A stretch of DNA of 64,000 nucleotides from Pseudomonas sp. S04 (lineage in GTDB: Bacteria > Pseudomonadota > Gammaproteobacteria > Pseudomonadales > Pseudomonadaceae), in NCBI RefSeq assembly GCF_009834545.1, contig NZ_CP019427.1:682001-746000 (forward strand). The letters are read 5' to 3'. Below the pieces are notes generated by a model that worked only from the letters and a program-made list of their open reading frames with translations, did not search any database and had not been told where the DNA came from. Below, in pieces: positions 46,266-56,509 of this stretch; position 1 is the first letter of the stretch; the number at the start of each line of letters is the position of its first letter. The position numbers and the translations under genes are program-made.

Positions 46266-47120
46266 TCAGGCCAGCGGCTGCCAATGGCCGTGCATATGCT
46301 GCAGCGCGCCATGGCCGTTCAGTTGCAAGGCGCCACTTGAGCCCGCCGCGCTGGCCAGCAGGATCACCTCGCTGGGCAGGCGCACTGGTTTGTTGAACTG
46401 CACCGCGATCTCCAGGTTCGAGCTGGGCAGATGCCCACTGAGTGCCGCCAAGGTACGAGCCTTGATCCACAGCCCGTGGGCGATCGCCTGGGGGAAGCCG
46501 AAGAGCCGGGCACTCAGTGCGCTCAGGTGAATCGGGTTGTAGTCACCCGAGACCTTGGCGTACTGCCGGCCAATTTCGGCCGGCGCCCACCAGCGGCTGA
46601 CCTCGTCGATATCCTGGGTGTCCTGCGCGATGGGTTCCGGCAACTCGCCCGCAAGCTTCACGCCTTTGCACAGCATCCGGCTTTCGGCTTCCCACAGCGG
46701 CCCCAGGGCATCGTCCAGGCGGGTGATCAGGTCGAACGTCGCGCCCTTGGCGTGGGGTTGCAGGTTCTGCACGTGGACGCTGGCCCGGACTCGACTGAGC
46801 CCGCCCAGGGGTCGCAGCAGGCGAATGCGGTTGGCCAGGTGGACCAGTCCCAATAGCGGGAAGGGGAAGGCCTGGGCGGTGAGCAACTGCAATTGCAGAC
46901 CGAACGCCAGCACATGGGGATAGGTCGGCGGCAGCAAGCCGTTCTCGGTAAATCCACAGACCTTGCGGTAGGCCGCCACTGCCTGGGGGTCGACGTTGAG
47001 CCAGGCGCGCAGACCGTCATCGGGCAGGACGCTGCCGGTGATCTTGCGTCGCGTCGCGGCCCGCCAATACAGCTCGGGCAACTTCGGTGCGCCCGCTACA
47101 ACCCGCCAGTTCGTCGTCAT
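46266..47120 (-). CDS. MaoC-like hot-dog dehydratase
   Basis: A 284-residue protein with two hot-dog halves. The C-terminal one has the hydratase signature SGDYNPIHLSALSARLFGFP then AIAHGLW. Such enzymes hydrate or dehydrate enoyl-CoA or acyl-carrier thioesters. It starts 2 bases after the stop of the upstream reductase gene, so the pair is an operon. Together with the divergent thiolase it forms a three-enzyme lipid module (PA4785-PA4787-like). Confidence 0.87.
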   Translation of the reverse strand: MTTNWRVVAGAPKLPELYWRAATRRKITGSVLPDDGLRAWLNVDPQAVAAYRKVCGFTENGLLPPTYPHVLAFGLQLQLLTAQAFPFPLLGLVHLANRIRLLRPLGGLSRVRASVHVQNLQPHAKGATFDLITRLDDALGPLWEAESRMLCKGVKLAGELPEPIAQDTQDIDEVSRWWAPAEIGRQYAKVSGDYNPIHLSALSARLFGFPQAIAHGLWIKARTLAALSGHLPSSNLEIAVQFNKPVRLPSEVILLASAAGSSGALQLNGHGALQHMHGHWQPLA

Positions 47121-47122
47121 GC

Positions 47123-48475
47123 TCAGGCTCCCAGGACACTTTGGCCACAAACCCGCAGCGCTTGCCCGCTGACCGCGCCACTGCCGGGCTGGGCCAGCCA
47201 GGCCACGGCTTCAGCGACGTCCTGGGGCAGGCCACCCTGGCCCAGGGAACTCATGCGCCGCCCGGCTTCGCGCAGGGCGAAGGGGATGTGTGCGGTCATC
47301 TGGGTTTCGATGAACCCCGGCGCTACGGCGTTGATGCTGATCCCGCGCTCGCCGAGCAGCGGCGCCCAGGCCTGCGCCAGGCCGATCAGCCCGGCTTTGC
47401 TGGCGGCGTAGTTGGTTTGGCCACGGTTACCGGCGATGCCACTGATCGAGGCCAGCAGGATCACCCGGCCGTGGTCCTGCAGGGTGCCGCTGTCGAGCAG
47501 GGCCTGGGTCAGCACTTGCGGGGCATTGAGGTTGACAGCCAGCACCGCATCCCAGAATTCCGGGGTCATGTTGGCCAGGGTCTTGTCACGGGTGATGCCT
47601 GCGTTGTGCACCACGATGTCGATGCCCTGGGGCAACTGTTCGATCAGGCGTGCGGCGGCATCTTCGGCACAGATGTCCAGGGTGATGCTGTTGCCTCCCA
47701 GGCGGGCGGCGAGGGCTTCGAGATCGCTCTTGGCTGGGGGCACGTCGAGCAGCACGACTTCGGCGCCATCGCGGGCCAGGGTTTCGGCAATCGCCGCGCC
47801 GATGCCGCGCGCGGCACCGGTGACCAGGGCCTGGCGTCCCGCCAGTGGCCGGGTCCAGTCCTGGACTTGGCTGGCGCAGGCGTTGAGCCGCACTACCTGG
47901 CCGCTGACGTAGGCACTTTTCGGCGAGAGGAAAAACCGCAGCGCGCCTTCGAGTTGTTCTTCGGCACCGCTGTCGACATAGAGCAATTGCAAGGTGCCGC
48001 CGCTGCGCAACTCCTTGGCCAGTGAGCGGCTGAAACCTTCCAGGGCCCGTTGCGCACTGGCGGCGAAGGGGTCGCTGAGGCTTTCCGGCGCACGCCCGAG
48101 GATCACCAGGTGGGCGCTGTGGTCGAGGTTTTTCAGCAGTGGCTGGAAGAACTCGCGCAACTGCTTGAGCTGGCCGGTTTGCAGCAGGTCGCTGGCATCG
48201 AACAGCACGGCCTTGAGCTTGGGCCCATGCCCGGGAATCCATGCCTGGGCCACCAGCGGTTCGGCGCCGTAGCTGTAGATCTGCTCGGTCAGTTTGTTGG
48301 CGAAGGCCTGGACCTTACTGGCCAGCGGGCCGCCGCCGATCAGCAGTGCGCCGTCCACCGGCCGCAGCCGACCGGCTTCCCAGCGTTCCAGGCGGACCGG
48401 CGACGGCAGGCCAAGGGCGCCGACCACGCGGTGGCCGAGGGACGAGTTGGCGAAGTCGATATAGCGGTCTGACAT
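47123..48475 (-). CDS. 3-oxoacyl-ACP/CoA reductase with an extra N-terminal domain (FabG4-like)
   Basis: A 450-residue protein, much longer than FabG (about 245). Residues 1-205 form a degenerate Rossmann-like domain. Residues 210-450 are a full SDR with VTGAARGIGAAIAETL (about 217-232), NAG (291-293), Ser343/345, Tyr356 and Lys360. The architecture resembles the high-molecular-weight FabG4 of mycobacteria. It reduces 3-oxoacyl thioesters with NAD(P)H. GGAG precedes its ATG. Its operon partner is the MaoC-like gene. Confidence 0.9.
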   Translation of the reverse strand: MSDRYIDFANSSLGHRVVGALGLPSPVRLERWEAGRLRPVDGALLIGGGPLASKVQAFANKLTEQIYSYGAEPLVAQAWIPGHGPKLKAVLFDASDLLQTGQLKQLREFFQPLLKNLDHSAHLVILGRAPESLSDPFAASAQRALEGFSRSLAKELRSGGTLQLLYVDSGAEEQLEGALRFFLSPKSAYVSGQVVRLNACASQVQDWTRPLAGRQALVTGAARGIGAAIAETLARDGAEVVLLDVPPAKSDLEALAARLGGNSITLDICAEDAAARLIEQLPQGIDIVVHNAGITRDKTLANMTPEFWDAVLAVNLNAPQVLTQALLDSGTLQDHGRVILLASISGIAGNRGQTNYAASKAGLIGLAQAWAPLLGERGISINAVAPGFIETQMTAHIPFALREAGRRMSSLGQGGLPQDVAEAVAWLAQPGSGAVSGQALRVCGQSVLGA

Positions 48476-48593
48476 GGAACGCGCTCCAGCGGTTGGGGTT
48501 CAAAGTGTGGACCACGAATCGTCATCAGTCGTTCGATCCGCGAGATAAGGCCTACGCTTGTGGGTCATGGCTTTCACAGAATAGGAGCTTTTC

Positions 48594-49871
48594 ATGACTC
48601 AGCTGCGCCGCGTCGCGATCATCGGTGGCAATCGCATCCCCTTCGCCCGCTCCAATGGCCCCTATGCCACCGCCAGCAACCAGGCGATGCTGACGGCCGC
48701 GCTCGAGGGTCTGATCGAGCGCTACAACCTGCACGGCCTGCGCCTGGGCGAAGTGGCGGCGGGGGCGGTGCTCAAGCATTCCCGGGACTTCAACCTGACC
48801 CGCGAGTGCGTACTCGGCTCACGGCTGTCGCCGACCACCCCGGCCTACGACATTCAGCAGGCCTGCGGCACGGGGCTGGAAGCGGCGTTGCTGGTGGCGA
48901 ACAAGATCGCCCTGGGGCAGATCGACTGCGGTATTGCCGGCGGCGTCGACACTACGTCGGACGCGCCGATCGGGGTCAACGAAGGCCTGCGCAAGATTCT
49001 GCTGCAAGCCAATCGCGCCAAGACCACTGCCGATAAACTCAAGACCTTCCTGCAGTTGCGTCCCCGGCACTTGCTGCCTGAGCTGCCGCGCAACGGTGAA
49101 CCGCGCACCGGCTTGTCCATGGGCCAGCACTGCGAGTTGATGGCGCAGACCTGGAATATTCCCCGGGCCGAACAGGATCAACTGGCGCTGGAAAGTCATC
49201 AGAAAATGGCCGCCGCCTATGCCGAAGGTTGGCACAACGACCTGATGACACCTTTCCTCGGCCTGACCCGTGACAACAACCTGCGTGGGGACCTGACCCT
49301 GGAAAAACTGGCGGCGCTCAAACCGGCTTTCGACAAGACTGGCAAGGGCACACTCACGGCGGGTAACTCGACGCCACTGACCGATGGCGCCTCCCTGGTG
49401 CTGCTGGGCAGTGAAGCCTGGGCGCAAGAGCGTGGCCTGCCAGTCCTGGCGTATCTGCGCGATGGCGAAGCGGCGGCGGTGGACTTCGTCAACGGCGCGG
49501 AGGGGTTGTTGATGGCCCCTGTGTATGCCGTACCGCGTCTGCTGGCACGCAACGGCCTGACTCTGCAGGACTTCGACTACTACGAAATCCACGAAGCCTT
49601 CGCCGCGCAAGTGCTGTGCACCTTGAAGGCCTGGGAAGACGAGGACTACTGCAAGAGCCGCCTGGGAATTGACGGGGCATTGGGCTCGATCGACCGCAGC
49701 CGCCTCAACGTCAAAGGCAGCTCCCTGGCCGCCGGCCATCCGTTTGCGGCGACGGGTGGGCGCATCGTCGCCAGCCTGGCCAAGCTGCTGCAAGTGGCGG
49801 GGCAGGGCCGCGGACTGATCTCGATCTGCGCCGCCGGGGGGCAGGGAGTGACGGCAATTATCGAGCGTTAG
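48594..49871 (+). CDS. Acetyl-CoA/acyl-CoA C-acyltransferase (thiolase)
   Basis: A 425-residue thiolase. It shows QQACGTGLEAALLVAN with nucleophile Cys91, YEIHEAFAAQVL with His, AAGHPFAATGGRI and CAAGGQGVTAI with the second Cys near the C-terminus. The enzyme cleaves 3-ketoacyl-CoA or condenses acetyl-CoA. AGGAG precedes the ATG. It is divergent from the SDR/MaoC operon across a 118-base promoter region; FadI-type annotation is common. Confidence 0.93.
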   Translation: MTQLRRVAIIGGNRIPFARSNGPYATASNQAMLTAALEGLIERYNLHGLRLGEVAAGAVLKHSRDFNLTRECVLGSRLSPTTPAYDIQQACGTGLEAALLVANKIALGQIDCGIAGGVDTTSDAPIGVNEGLRKILLQANRAKTTADKLKTFLQLRPRHLLPELPRNGEPRTGLSMGQHCELMAQTWNIPRAEQDQLALESHQKMAAAYAEGWHNDLMTPFLGLTRDNNLRGDLTLEKLAALKPAFDKTGKGTLTAGNSTPLTDGASLVLLGSEAWAQERGLPVLAYLRDGEAAAVDFVNGAEGLLMAPVYAVPRLLARNGLTLQDFDYYEIHEAFAAQVLCTLKAWEDEDYCKSRLGIDGALGSIDRSRLNVKGSSLAAGHPFAATGGRIVASLAKLLQVAGQGRGLISICAAGGQGVTAIIER

Positions 49872-49889
49872 GCACCCCCAGCCCTTTGA

Positions 49890-51836
49890 TCAGGTGCGGA
49901 ACCTTCGCACCAAGCCATCCAGCTCATTGGACAACCCGGCCAGGCTCTGGGAGTCCAGGCGTGCCGAGTTCGCCAGTTCCGCCACCAGTTGCGCATCGCC
50001 ATGGATCTGGCTGATGTGCCGGTTGATGTCTTCGGCGACCTGGTGTTGTTCCTCGGCGGCGGTGGCGATCTGGGTGTTCATGTCGCGGATCACGTCCACC
50101 GATTCGCGGATCTGCCCGAAGCTGTTGCGTGCCTCACCAATGCGGCTTACCGACTGTTGCGAGACTTGCAGGCTGGCGTGCATTTGCTGGGTCACCTGGC
50201 TGGTGCGTTTGGCCAGGTTGCCCAGCAGGCCGTCGATTTCCGCCGTGGAGTCGGCGGTGCGTTTGGCCAGGGCGCGGACTTCGTCGGCCACCACGGCAAA
50301 GCCGCGACCCTGTTCACCGGCGCGTGCCGCTTCGATGGCCGCGTTCAGGGCCAGCAGGTTGGTCTGCTCGGCGATGGAGCGAATGGTGCCGAGAATCGAC
50401 TGGATGTCATTGCTGTCGCGTTCCAGCTGTTGCATCGATAACGCCGACTGCTCGATTTCCTGGCTCAAACGGTCGACGCTGCTCACGGCGGCGTCGATCT
50501 GTTGCTGGCCTTCGTGGGCCTGGCGTTGACCGTTGTCCGCCGAATCGGCGGCCTGGCTGCACGAGCGGGCGACTTCGTTGGCGGTGGCGACCATTTCATG
50601 GAACGCCGTGGACACCATGTCCACCGCTTCGCGCTGGCGCCCAGCGGCTTCGGCCATCTCGCCGGACACTTGGGTGGCGTTGTGGGAGTTGGCGAGGATC
50701 TTGGTCGCGGCGCCGCCGATGTGCTGGATCAGGCTGCGAATCGCTGCCAGGAACTGGTTGAACCAACTGGCCAGTTGCGCGGTTTCGTCGCTGCCACGGA
50801 CCTGCAGGTTCTGGGTCAGGTCGCCTTCGCCTTGCGCGATGCCTTCCAGGCCACTGGCGACACTGCGGATCGGCCGTACGATCAGGCTGGCGAAACTGGC
50901 CCCGACCACGGCGAAGATCGCCGCCAGGACTGCGGCGATGATCGCGATCAGCCAGGTCAACTGGGTGGCCTCGCTCATGACGTCGGCTTGCTTGATCAGG
51001 CCGATGAACGTCCAGCCCAGTTGCTCCGACGGCCAGACGTTGGCCATGTAGCGCTCGCCGTTCAGTTCGACTTCCACCAGGCCCTTGCCGGCCTTGGCCA
51101 GCTGCGCGTAACCCTCGCCCAGGGAGTTCAACGGCTTGAAGTTGTGTTCGGGCCGTTGCGGGTCGACCAGCACGGTGCCGTTGTTTTCCATCAGCATCAG
51201 GTAGCCGGTTTCGCCGAGCTTGATCTGTTTGACCAGTTCGGTGAGCTGGGTCAGCGTCACGTCGATACTGACCACGCCACCGTTAGGCCCCAACTGGTTA
51301 TCGAGGGTGCGCACGGTGCTGACGTAGGTGGTGTTGTTATCGGTCCAGTAATAGGCCGCGGTGCGCAGCGGTTTGCCCGGGTTGGCCTGGGCGGCCTTGT
51401 ACCAGGGACGCTGGCGCGGGTCGTAGTTGGTCAGTTGGGCGTCATCGGGCCAGGACACGTAGCCGCCGGCGCTGGTACCGACGATGGCATAGGCGTAGGC
51501 CGGGTGACTGTTGCCCAGGTTCTGCAGGAGGGCGAACACTTGCTTGTCCATCTCGCCCTGCGGGATGTCCGCCGCGTTGGCAGCCATGTAGGTCTTGAGG
51601 CTGGCGTCGGTGTTCTTGATCAGCGGCAGCGAGGCCAGGTAGTCGACGTTCTGGCTGATGCCGTCGAAGAACATTTGCATGGCGTTGCTGACCTGGCGGA
51701 TCTCGCGACCGCTGCTGTCGACAAAGCTGTCCTTGGCATCACTGCGCAGGTTCATCACCACCAGTGTGGCAACCAGGACCACGGGCAAGCAGGCAATGAT
51801 TGCAAATGCCCAGGTCAGTTTTTGTTTGATGTTCAT
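49890..51836 (-). CDS. Methyl-accepting chemotaxis protein with dCache sensor
   Basis: A 648-residue receptor: helix 1 ([20 protein letters not shown]), a periplasmic dCache_1 domain (about 35-280), helix 2 ([20 protein letters not shown]), HAMP, and a signalling domain with tip [20 protein letters not shown]. In the sensor Tyr138, Arg143, Trp145 and Tyr146 fit YxxxxRxWY, Asp166 lies after YYWTD and Asp192 in SIDV, which resembles the amino-acid-binding signature of PctA-type receptors. It is likely an amino-acid chemoreceptor. GGAG precedes the ATG. Confidence 0.9.
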   Translation of the reverse strand: MNIKQKLTWAFAIIACLPVVLVATLVVMNLRSDAKDSFVDSSGREIRQVSNAMQMFFDGISQNVDYLASLPLIKNTDASLKTYMAANAADIPQGEMDKQVFALLQNLGNSHPAYAYAIVGTSAGGYVSWPDDAQLTNYDPRQRPWYKAAQANPGKPLRTAAYYWTDNNTTYVSTVRTLDNQLGPNGGVVSIDVTLTQLTELVKQIKLGETGYLMLMENNGTVLVDPQRPEHNFKPLNSLGEGYAQLAKAGKGLVEVELNGERYMANVWPSEQLGWTFIGLIKQADVMSEATQLTWLIAIIAAVLAAIFAVVGASFASLIVRPIRSVASGLEGIAQGEGDLTQNLQVRGSDETAQLASWFNQFLAAIRSLIQHIGGAATKILANSHNATQVSGEMAEAAGRQREAVDMVSTAFHEMVATANEVARSCSQAADSADNGQRQAHEGQQQIDAAVSSVDRLSQEIEQSALSMQQLERDSNDIQSILGTIRSIAEQTNLLALNAAIEAARAGEQGRGFAVVADEVRALAKRTADSTAEIDGLLGNLAKRTSQVTQQMHASLQVSQQSVSRIGEARNSFGQIRESVDVIRDMNTQIATAAEEQHQVAEDINRHISQIHGDAQLVAELANSARLDSQSLAGLSNELDGLVRRFRT

Positions 51837-52182
51837 CCGCGCTCCAGAATTGTTCTTATTGGCCGATTGTCAGACAAATCCTTTTGTCATGGATGACTTC
51901 GGCCGCTGGAGGGGGAAATTGAGGTTTTATTGGAAAAAAACCTACATGGTGCTGGCTTTTGGATTGCGCACTCTGTCGCAAATGCCTGCTAATCCGGCTG
52001 CTAACCTGAGTCAGAGTCTGGGCTATGATCTGCCCCGGTCCTCAGGATTGAGTGGATAAATCTGGCACATTGAGTGCATCCACAGGGTTCATAGGTCGGC
52101 AACCCCTCCCCGCCGTGAGTGGATTGCCGTATAACGAATGACTTTCGCGTGTTTGGTAATAAAGGACCCACAATAAAAGCTG
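51837..52182. other. Divergent intergenic region between the dCache receptor and the RIO kinase
   Basis: 346 bases with promoters for both genes presumably inside. Only AT-rich patches are visible (near 51925-51960 and 52150-52182). No convincing -35/-10 pair, repeat or small gene was identified. Confidence 0.4.
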
Positions 52183-53076
52183 ATGAAGACTCCAAAACGC
52201 ATTGAACCCCTGATCGAGGACGGTCTGGTCGACGAGGTGCTGCGCCCACTCATGAGTGGTAAAGAAGCAGCTGTTTATGTGGTGCGCTGCGGCAACGAAT
52301 TACGTTGCGCCAAGGTTTACAAGGAGGCGAATAAACGCAGTTTCCGCCAGGCCGCCGAATACCAGGAAGGCCGCAAGGTGCGCAACAGCCGACAGGCCCG
52401 GGCCATGGCCAAGGGCTCCAAGTTCGGTAAAAAAGAAACCGAGGATGCCTGGCAGAACGCCGAAGTGGCGGCGTTGTTCCGCCTGGCCGGTGCCGGGGTA
52501 CGGGTGCCCAAGCCGTTCGACTTCCTGGAAGGCGTGCTGCTGATGGAGCTGGTGGCCGACGAGTTCGGCGATGCCGCTCCGCGCCTGAACGACGTGGTAC
52601 TGGATGCCGATCAGGCGCGTGAATATCACGCCTTCCTGATTTCCCAGATCGTACTGATGTTGTGTACCGGTCTGGTGCACGGTGACCTGTCGGAGTTCAA
52701 CGTGCTGCTGACGCCGGACGGTCCGGTGATCATCGACCTGCCGCAAGCGGTGGATGCGGCGGGCAACAACCACGCCTTCAGCATGCTCGAGCGGGATGTG
52801 GGCAACATGGCCTCGTACTTCGGGCGCTTTGCCCCGGAGCTCAAGCGCACCCGCTACGCCAAGGAGATGTGGGCCCTGTACGAAGCCGGGACCTTGCACC
52901 CGGCCAGTATCCTGACCGGCGAGTTCGACGAGCCGGAAGAACTGGCGGACGTCGGCGGCATCATGCGTGAGATCGAAGCCGCGCGCCTGGACGAGGAGCG
53001 CCGCCAGGCGATCCGCGCCGCAGACGACGCGCCACCGAGCAAAGCCGAAGAGCCGCCTCCGCCCTGGATGCAGTAA
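52183..53076 (+). CDS. RIO1-family atypical serine kinase
   Basis: A 297-residue protein. The RIO fold is evident in LMSGKEAAVYVV (glycine loop), RCAKVYKEANKRSF (ATP-binding Lys), the catalytic loop VHGDLSEFNVLL and the metal-binding IIDLPQAVD, which carries Leu where RIO kinases usually have Phe. The C-terminal tail is acidic and proline-rich (PPPPWMQ). RIO kinases serve ribosome maturation in archaea and eukaryotes; the bacterial role is unclear. The ribosome site is weak (AAAGGACC). A strong terminator follows. Confidence 0.9.
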   Translation: MKTPKRIEPLIEDGLVDEVLRPLMSGKEAAVYVVRCGNELRCAKVYKEANKRSFRQAAEYQEGRKVRNSRQARAMAKGSKFGKKETEDAWQNAEVAALFRLAGAGVRVPKPFDFLEGVLLMELVADEFGDAAPRLNDVVLDADQAREYHAFLISQIVLMLCTGLVHGDLSEFNVLLTPDGPVIIDLPQAVDAAGNNHAFSMLERDVGNMASYFGRFAPELKRTRYAKEMWALYEAGTLHPASILTGEFDEPEELADVGGIMREIEAARLDEERRQAIRAADDAPPSKAEEPPPPWMQ

Positions 53077-53087
53077 TCGCGAGCAGG

Positions 53088-53114
53088 AAAAACCCGGCCT
53101 CGGCCGGGTTTTTT
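53088..53114. terminator. Bidirectional terminator between the RIO kinase and cueR
   Basis: AAAAACCCGGCC and GGCCGGGTTTTT form a perfect stem around a TC loop, with T-runs on both strands. It serves the two convergent genes. Confidence 0.92.
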
Positions 53115-53130
53115 GTGGGTGCCTACAGGG

Positions 53131-53544
53131 TCAGCTATGAGCGGGTTTGGCGCAGCAGCCCGACGCCAGTTCCTTGAGGATCGGGCAGTCCGGGCGGTGA
53201 TCGCCCTGGCAGTGCTCCACCAGGTCCTGCAGGGTGTCGCGCAACTGGCCCAGCTCAAGGATTTTCTGGTTCAGTTCGTCGATGTGCTGGCGGGCCAGGG
53301 CCTTGACGTCGGCGCTGGCCCGTTGGCGATCCTGCCACAAGGCCAACAGCTTGCCGACTTCCTCCAGCGAGAAGCCCAGGTCACGGGAGCGCTTGATGAA
53401 GGCCAGGCTGTGCAGGTCCTGCTCGCCATACAGACGGTAGCCACTGTCGGTGCGGTGCGCCGGCTTGAGCAGGCCGATCGACTCGTAGTAACGAATCATC
53501 TTGGCGCTCAGGCCACTTTGCCGGGCGGCTTGGCCAATGTTCAT
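53131..53544 (-). CDS. cueR: Copper-responsive MerR-type regulator CueR
   Basis: A 137-residue regulator with a winged helix ([20 protein letters not shown]), [12 protein letters not shown], a dimerisation helix and the Cu(I)-binding pair C..C in [13 protein letters not shown]. CueR untwists promoters with 19-bp spacers when Cu(I) binds. It overlaps the copA stop by 4 bases, so copA-cueR is one operon under its own control. Confidence 0.95.
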   Translation of the reverse strand: MNIGQAARQSGLSAKMIRYYESIGLLKPAHRTDSGYRLYGEQDLHSLAFIKRSRDLGFSLEEVGKLLALWQDRQRASADVKALARQHIDELNQKILELGQLRDTLQDLVEHCQGDHRPDCPILKELASGCCAKPAHS

Positions 53545-55937
53545 TCCAGATCCTCCAGTTTTTTCGGCTTCCAGGTCTTGAGCAGCAGGGCGTTGCTGAC
53601 CACGCTGACGCTGGACAGGGCCATCGCCGCACCGGCCATGACCGGGTTGAGCAAGCCGAATGCGGCCAGCGGGATCCCGATCAGGTTATAGACGAAGGCC
53701 CAGAACAGGTTCTGGCGGATCTTCGCATAGGTCTTGCGGCTGATCTCCAGCGCTGCCGGCACCAGCCGAGGGTCGCCGCGCATCAGGGTGATGCCGGCCG
53801 CGTGCATGGCCACGTCGGTGCCGCCGCCCATGGCTATGCCGATGTCTGCCGCCGCCAGTGCCGGAGCGTCGTTGATGCCGTCGCCGACCATCGCCACCAC
53901 CCCGGTTTTCTTCAGTTCGGTGACGGTCGAGGCTTTTTCCGCGGGGAGCACTTCGGCGTGCACGTTGCTGATGCCCAGGGCTTGGGCGACCACCTTGGCG
54001 CTACCCCGGTTGTCGCCCGTCAGCAGGTGGCTGCCGATGTGCTGGCTGTTCAGTTCCTCAATGGCTTGCAGGGCGCCGGGCTTGAGGGTGTCGCCAAAGG
54101 CGAACAGGCCCAGTACCCGCAACTCGGGGCTTTGTTCGATCAGCCAGGACAGGGTCCGGCCTTCTGCTTCCCAGGCCGTGGCCGAGTCTGCCAGGGCCCC
54201 GGCGTTCAAGCCGCTTTCCTCGAGCATGCGGCGATTACCCAGGGCCAATTGCCGGCCGTCCAGGATGCCGGCAATGCCGCGACCGGTCAGAGACTGGCTG
54301 GCAGTGACGTCGGCCACGGCCAGCTCACGTTCGGCGCAGGCGTCCAGCACGGCCTTGGCCAGCGGGTGTTCACTGCCGCGCTGCAGGGCGCCGGCTTGTT
54401 GCAACAGCGTCGCTTCGTTGCCGTCGACGGCGCTGAAGTGGGCGATGCGCGGGGTGCCGGAGGTCAGTGTGCCGGTCTTGTCGAATACCACCACACTGAC
54501 TTCGTGGGCGCGCTCCAGGGCTTCGGCGTCCTTGATCAGAATGCCGTGGCGGGCAGCGACGCCGGTACCGGCCATGATCGCGGTAGGTGTGGCCAGGCCC
54601 AGTGCACAAGGACAGGCGATCACCAGCACGGCCACTGCGTTGATGACTGCGGTTTCCAGAGGTGCACCGTACAACCACCAACCGATCAGGGTGGCCAGGG
54701 CCAGCAGCAGCACCACCGGCACGAACACCTGGCTGACCTTGTCCACCAGCTTTTGAATGGGCGCCTTGCCAGCCTGGGCGTCTTCGACCAGGCGGATGAT
54801 CCGCGCCAGCACGGTTTCCGCCCCGAGGGCCAGGGTCCGTACCAGCAGGCGGCCTTCGCCGTTGATGGCGCCGCCGGTGACGCTGTCGCCGGGCTGCTTG
54901 GGCACCGGCAGGCTTTCACCGCTGATCAGGGCTTCGTCGGCGTGGCTCTGGCCTTCGACCACCTCACCGTCCACCGGGAACCGTTCGCCGGGCTTGACCA
55001 GCACCAGGTCACCGAGGCGCAAGGCACTGATGGCAACGTCCTGTTCGCGGCCGTCGATCACCTGGATCGCCCGCTCCGGACGCAAGGCTTCAAGGGCCCG
55101 AATGGCGCTGGCGGTCTGGCGTTTGGCGCGGCTTTCCAGGTACTTGCCGAGCAGGACCAGGGCGATCACTACGGCCGAGGCCTCGAAGTACAGGTGCGGT
55201 TCGGTGCCCGCGCTGGCGGTCGCCCACAGGTAGATGCTCAAACCATACCCGGCGCTGGTGCCCAGGGCGACCAGCAAGTCCATGTTGCCGGCACCGGCGC
55301 GCACGGCTTTCCAGGCGGCGACATAAAAACGCGCACCGAAGATGAACTGCACCGGAGTGGCCAGGATGAACTGCACCCAGGCCGGGAGCATCCAGTGCAG
55401 GCCGAAGGGTTGCACCAGCATCGGCAGCACCAGTGGCAACGCCAGGAGCACGGCCAGCAGGACGCTCCAGCGCTCACGTTGCAGGCGCTGTTGCTGGTCG
55501 TCATTGGAGCGTTGCTCGGCTTGCCAGACGCTGGCGCTGTAACCGGCCTTGGTCACCGCATTGATCAGCACCTGCGGGTCGATCTGGCCGAGCAACTCCA
55601 GGTGTGCCCGCTCGCTGGCCAGGTTGACGCTGACGCTCTTGACCCCGGCCACCTTGTTCAACGCGCGCTCGACGCGACCGGCGCAAGAGGCGCACGTCAT
55701 GCCGCCGATGCTCAGTTCCAGGCTCTGGGCGGGAACGCTATAGCCGGCTTGCTGCACGGCCTGCATCAAGGCCGGCAAGCTGTCGCGCGGGGCCTGGACA
55801 CGCGCCTGTTCGGTCGCCAGGTTGACGCTGACAGAGGTGGCGCCCACGACTTTACTGAGCGCCCGCTCGACACGCCCGGCGCAACTGGCGCAGGTCATGC
55901 CGGCAATCGGCAGATCGAAGGTGGTGGAATCGGACAT
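53541..55937 (-). CDS. copA: Cu(I)-exporting P1B-type ATPase
   Basis: A 798-residue protein. Two N-terminal heavy-metal domains each carry [15 protein letters not shown] (about residues 13-27 and 78-92). Eight membrane helices follow, with the CPC metal site [11 protein letters not shown], the phosphorylation site [25 protein letters not shown] and the terminal [16 protein letters not shown]. It pumps Cu(I) into the periplasm. A CueR-type dyad lies just upstream. Confidence 0.97.
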   Translation of the reverse strand: MSDSTTFDLPIAGMTCASCAGRVERALSKVVGATSVSVNLATEQARVQAPRDSLPALMQAVQQAGYSVPAQSLELSIGGMTCASCAGRVERALNKVAGVKSVSVNLASERAHLELLGQIDPQVLINAVTKAGYSASVWQAEQRSNDDQQQRLQRERWSVLLAVLLALPLVLPMLVQPFGLHWMLPAWVQFILATPVQFIFGARFYVAAWKAVRAGAGNMDLLVALGTSAGYGLSIYLWATASAGTEPHLYFEASAVVIALVLLGKYLESRAKRQTASAIRALEALRPERAIQVIDGREQDVAISALRLGDLVLVKPGERFPVDGEVVEGQSHADEALISGESLPVPKQPGDSVTGGAINGEGRLLVRTLALGAETVLARIIRLVEDAQAGKAPIQKLVDKVSQVFVPVVLLLALATLIGWWLYGAPLETAVINAVAVLVIACPCALGLATPTAIMAGTGVAARHGILIKDAEALERAHEVSVVVFDKTGTLTSGTPRIAHFSAVDGNEATLLQQAGALQRGSEHPLAKAVLDACAERELAVADVTASQSLTGRGIAGILDGRQLALGNRRMLEESGLNAGALADSATAWEAEGRTLSWLIEQSPELRVLGLFAFGDTLKPGALQAIEELNSQHIGSHLLTGDNRGSAKVVAQALGISNVHAEVLPAEKASTVTELKKTGVVAMVGDGINDAPALAAADIGIAMGGGTDVAMHAAGITLMRGDPRLVPAALEISRKTYAKIRQNLFWAFVYNLIGIPLAAFGLLNPVMAGAAMALSSVSVVSNALLLKTWKPKKLEDLE

Positions 55938-55973
55938 CGGTCTTACTCCCTGTAGAAATGACCTACAGGTTCA

Positions 55974-55994
55974 ACCTTGCCATGCTGGCAAGGT
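55974..55994 (-). promoter_or_regulatory. CueR operator/promoter of copA
   Basis: The 21-base dyad ACCTTGCC-ATGCT-GGCAAGGT has perfect 8-base arms. On the minus strand TTGACC (-35) and GAACCT (-10) are separated by 19 bases, the long spacing typical of MerR-family activated promoters. It lies 36 bases before the copA start. Confidence 0.9.
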
Positions 55995-56045
55995 CAAGCG
56001 CCATGTGCAAAACGCCACACCCCACAGGTCGGCGGGTAGCGGGAG

Positions 56046-56423
56046 TCAATAACCCAATGTCGCCGGCTTCAGGTACATGCCCTGGGCGTTCATGGCGACG
56101 CGGTACTTGTGGATATCTCCGGCGCGCAGGGTGATGTTCTGCGAACCGGGCGCGAGCATCCCGGGGTTGCAGCCGGGCACTTGGCCAGGCAGCAGTTTCA
56201 GGCGCAGGGAGAAGGTCCCGGGCGGCAGGTTGAACGACGTGCTTTGCTCCTGGAACAGCCGCGCGGACAGCTGGTCCTGGATGTACACACCGATTTCGCA
56301 CGAGGTCGCGACTTCCAGGCGCTCGCGCGAAATGATCAGTACCCCGTAGTCTTGCGCACTGGCCGGCGAGGCGGTGGCGCAAAGACTGAGCATGCCCAGT
56401 AGGCTGAAAGCGTGCCAGCGCAT
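56046..56423 (-). CDS. Unknown secreted protein in the copper locus
   Basis: A 125-residue protein with a signal peptide (MRWHAFSLLGMLSLCATA then SPASAQ) and a mature part of about 100 residues rich in beta strands (FNLPPGTFSLRLKLLPG; ITLRAGDIHKYRVAM), weakly reminiscent of PEGA-type beta domains. It has two mature cysteines and no His/Met-rich copper motif. The MRWH start is chosen because of the signal peptide. It lies upstream of copA on the same strand, with one CueR dyad on each side, so copper control is possible but unproven. Confidence 0.7.
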   Translation of the reverse strand: MRWHAFSLLGMLSLCATASPASAQDYGVLIISRERLEVATSCEIGVYIQDQLSARLFQEQSTSFNLPPGTFSLRLKLLPGQVPGCNPGMLAPGSQNITLRAGDIHKYRVAMNAQGMYLKPATLGY

Positions 56424-56509
56424 GGCTGAGTCTCCTGCTTGTATGTCATGGATGGCCAAGCTTGACCGAGCATGCGGTGCAATGCCAGCCCGGCCGTTCA
56501 TCGCGGAAC

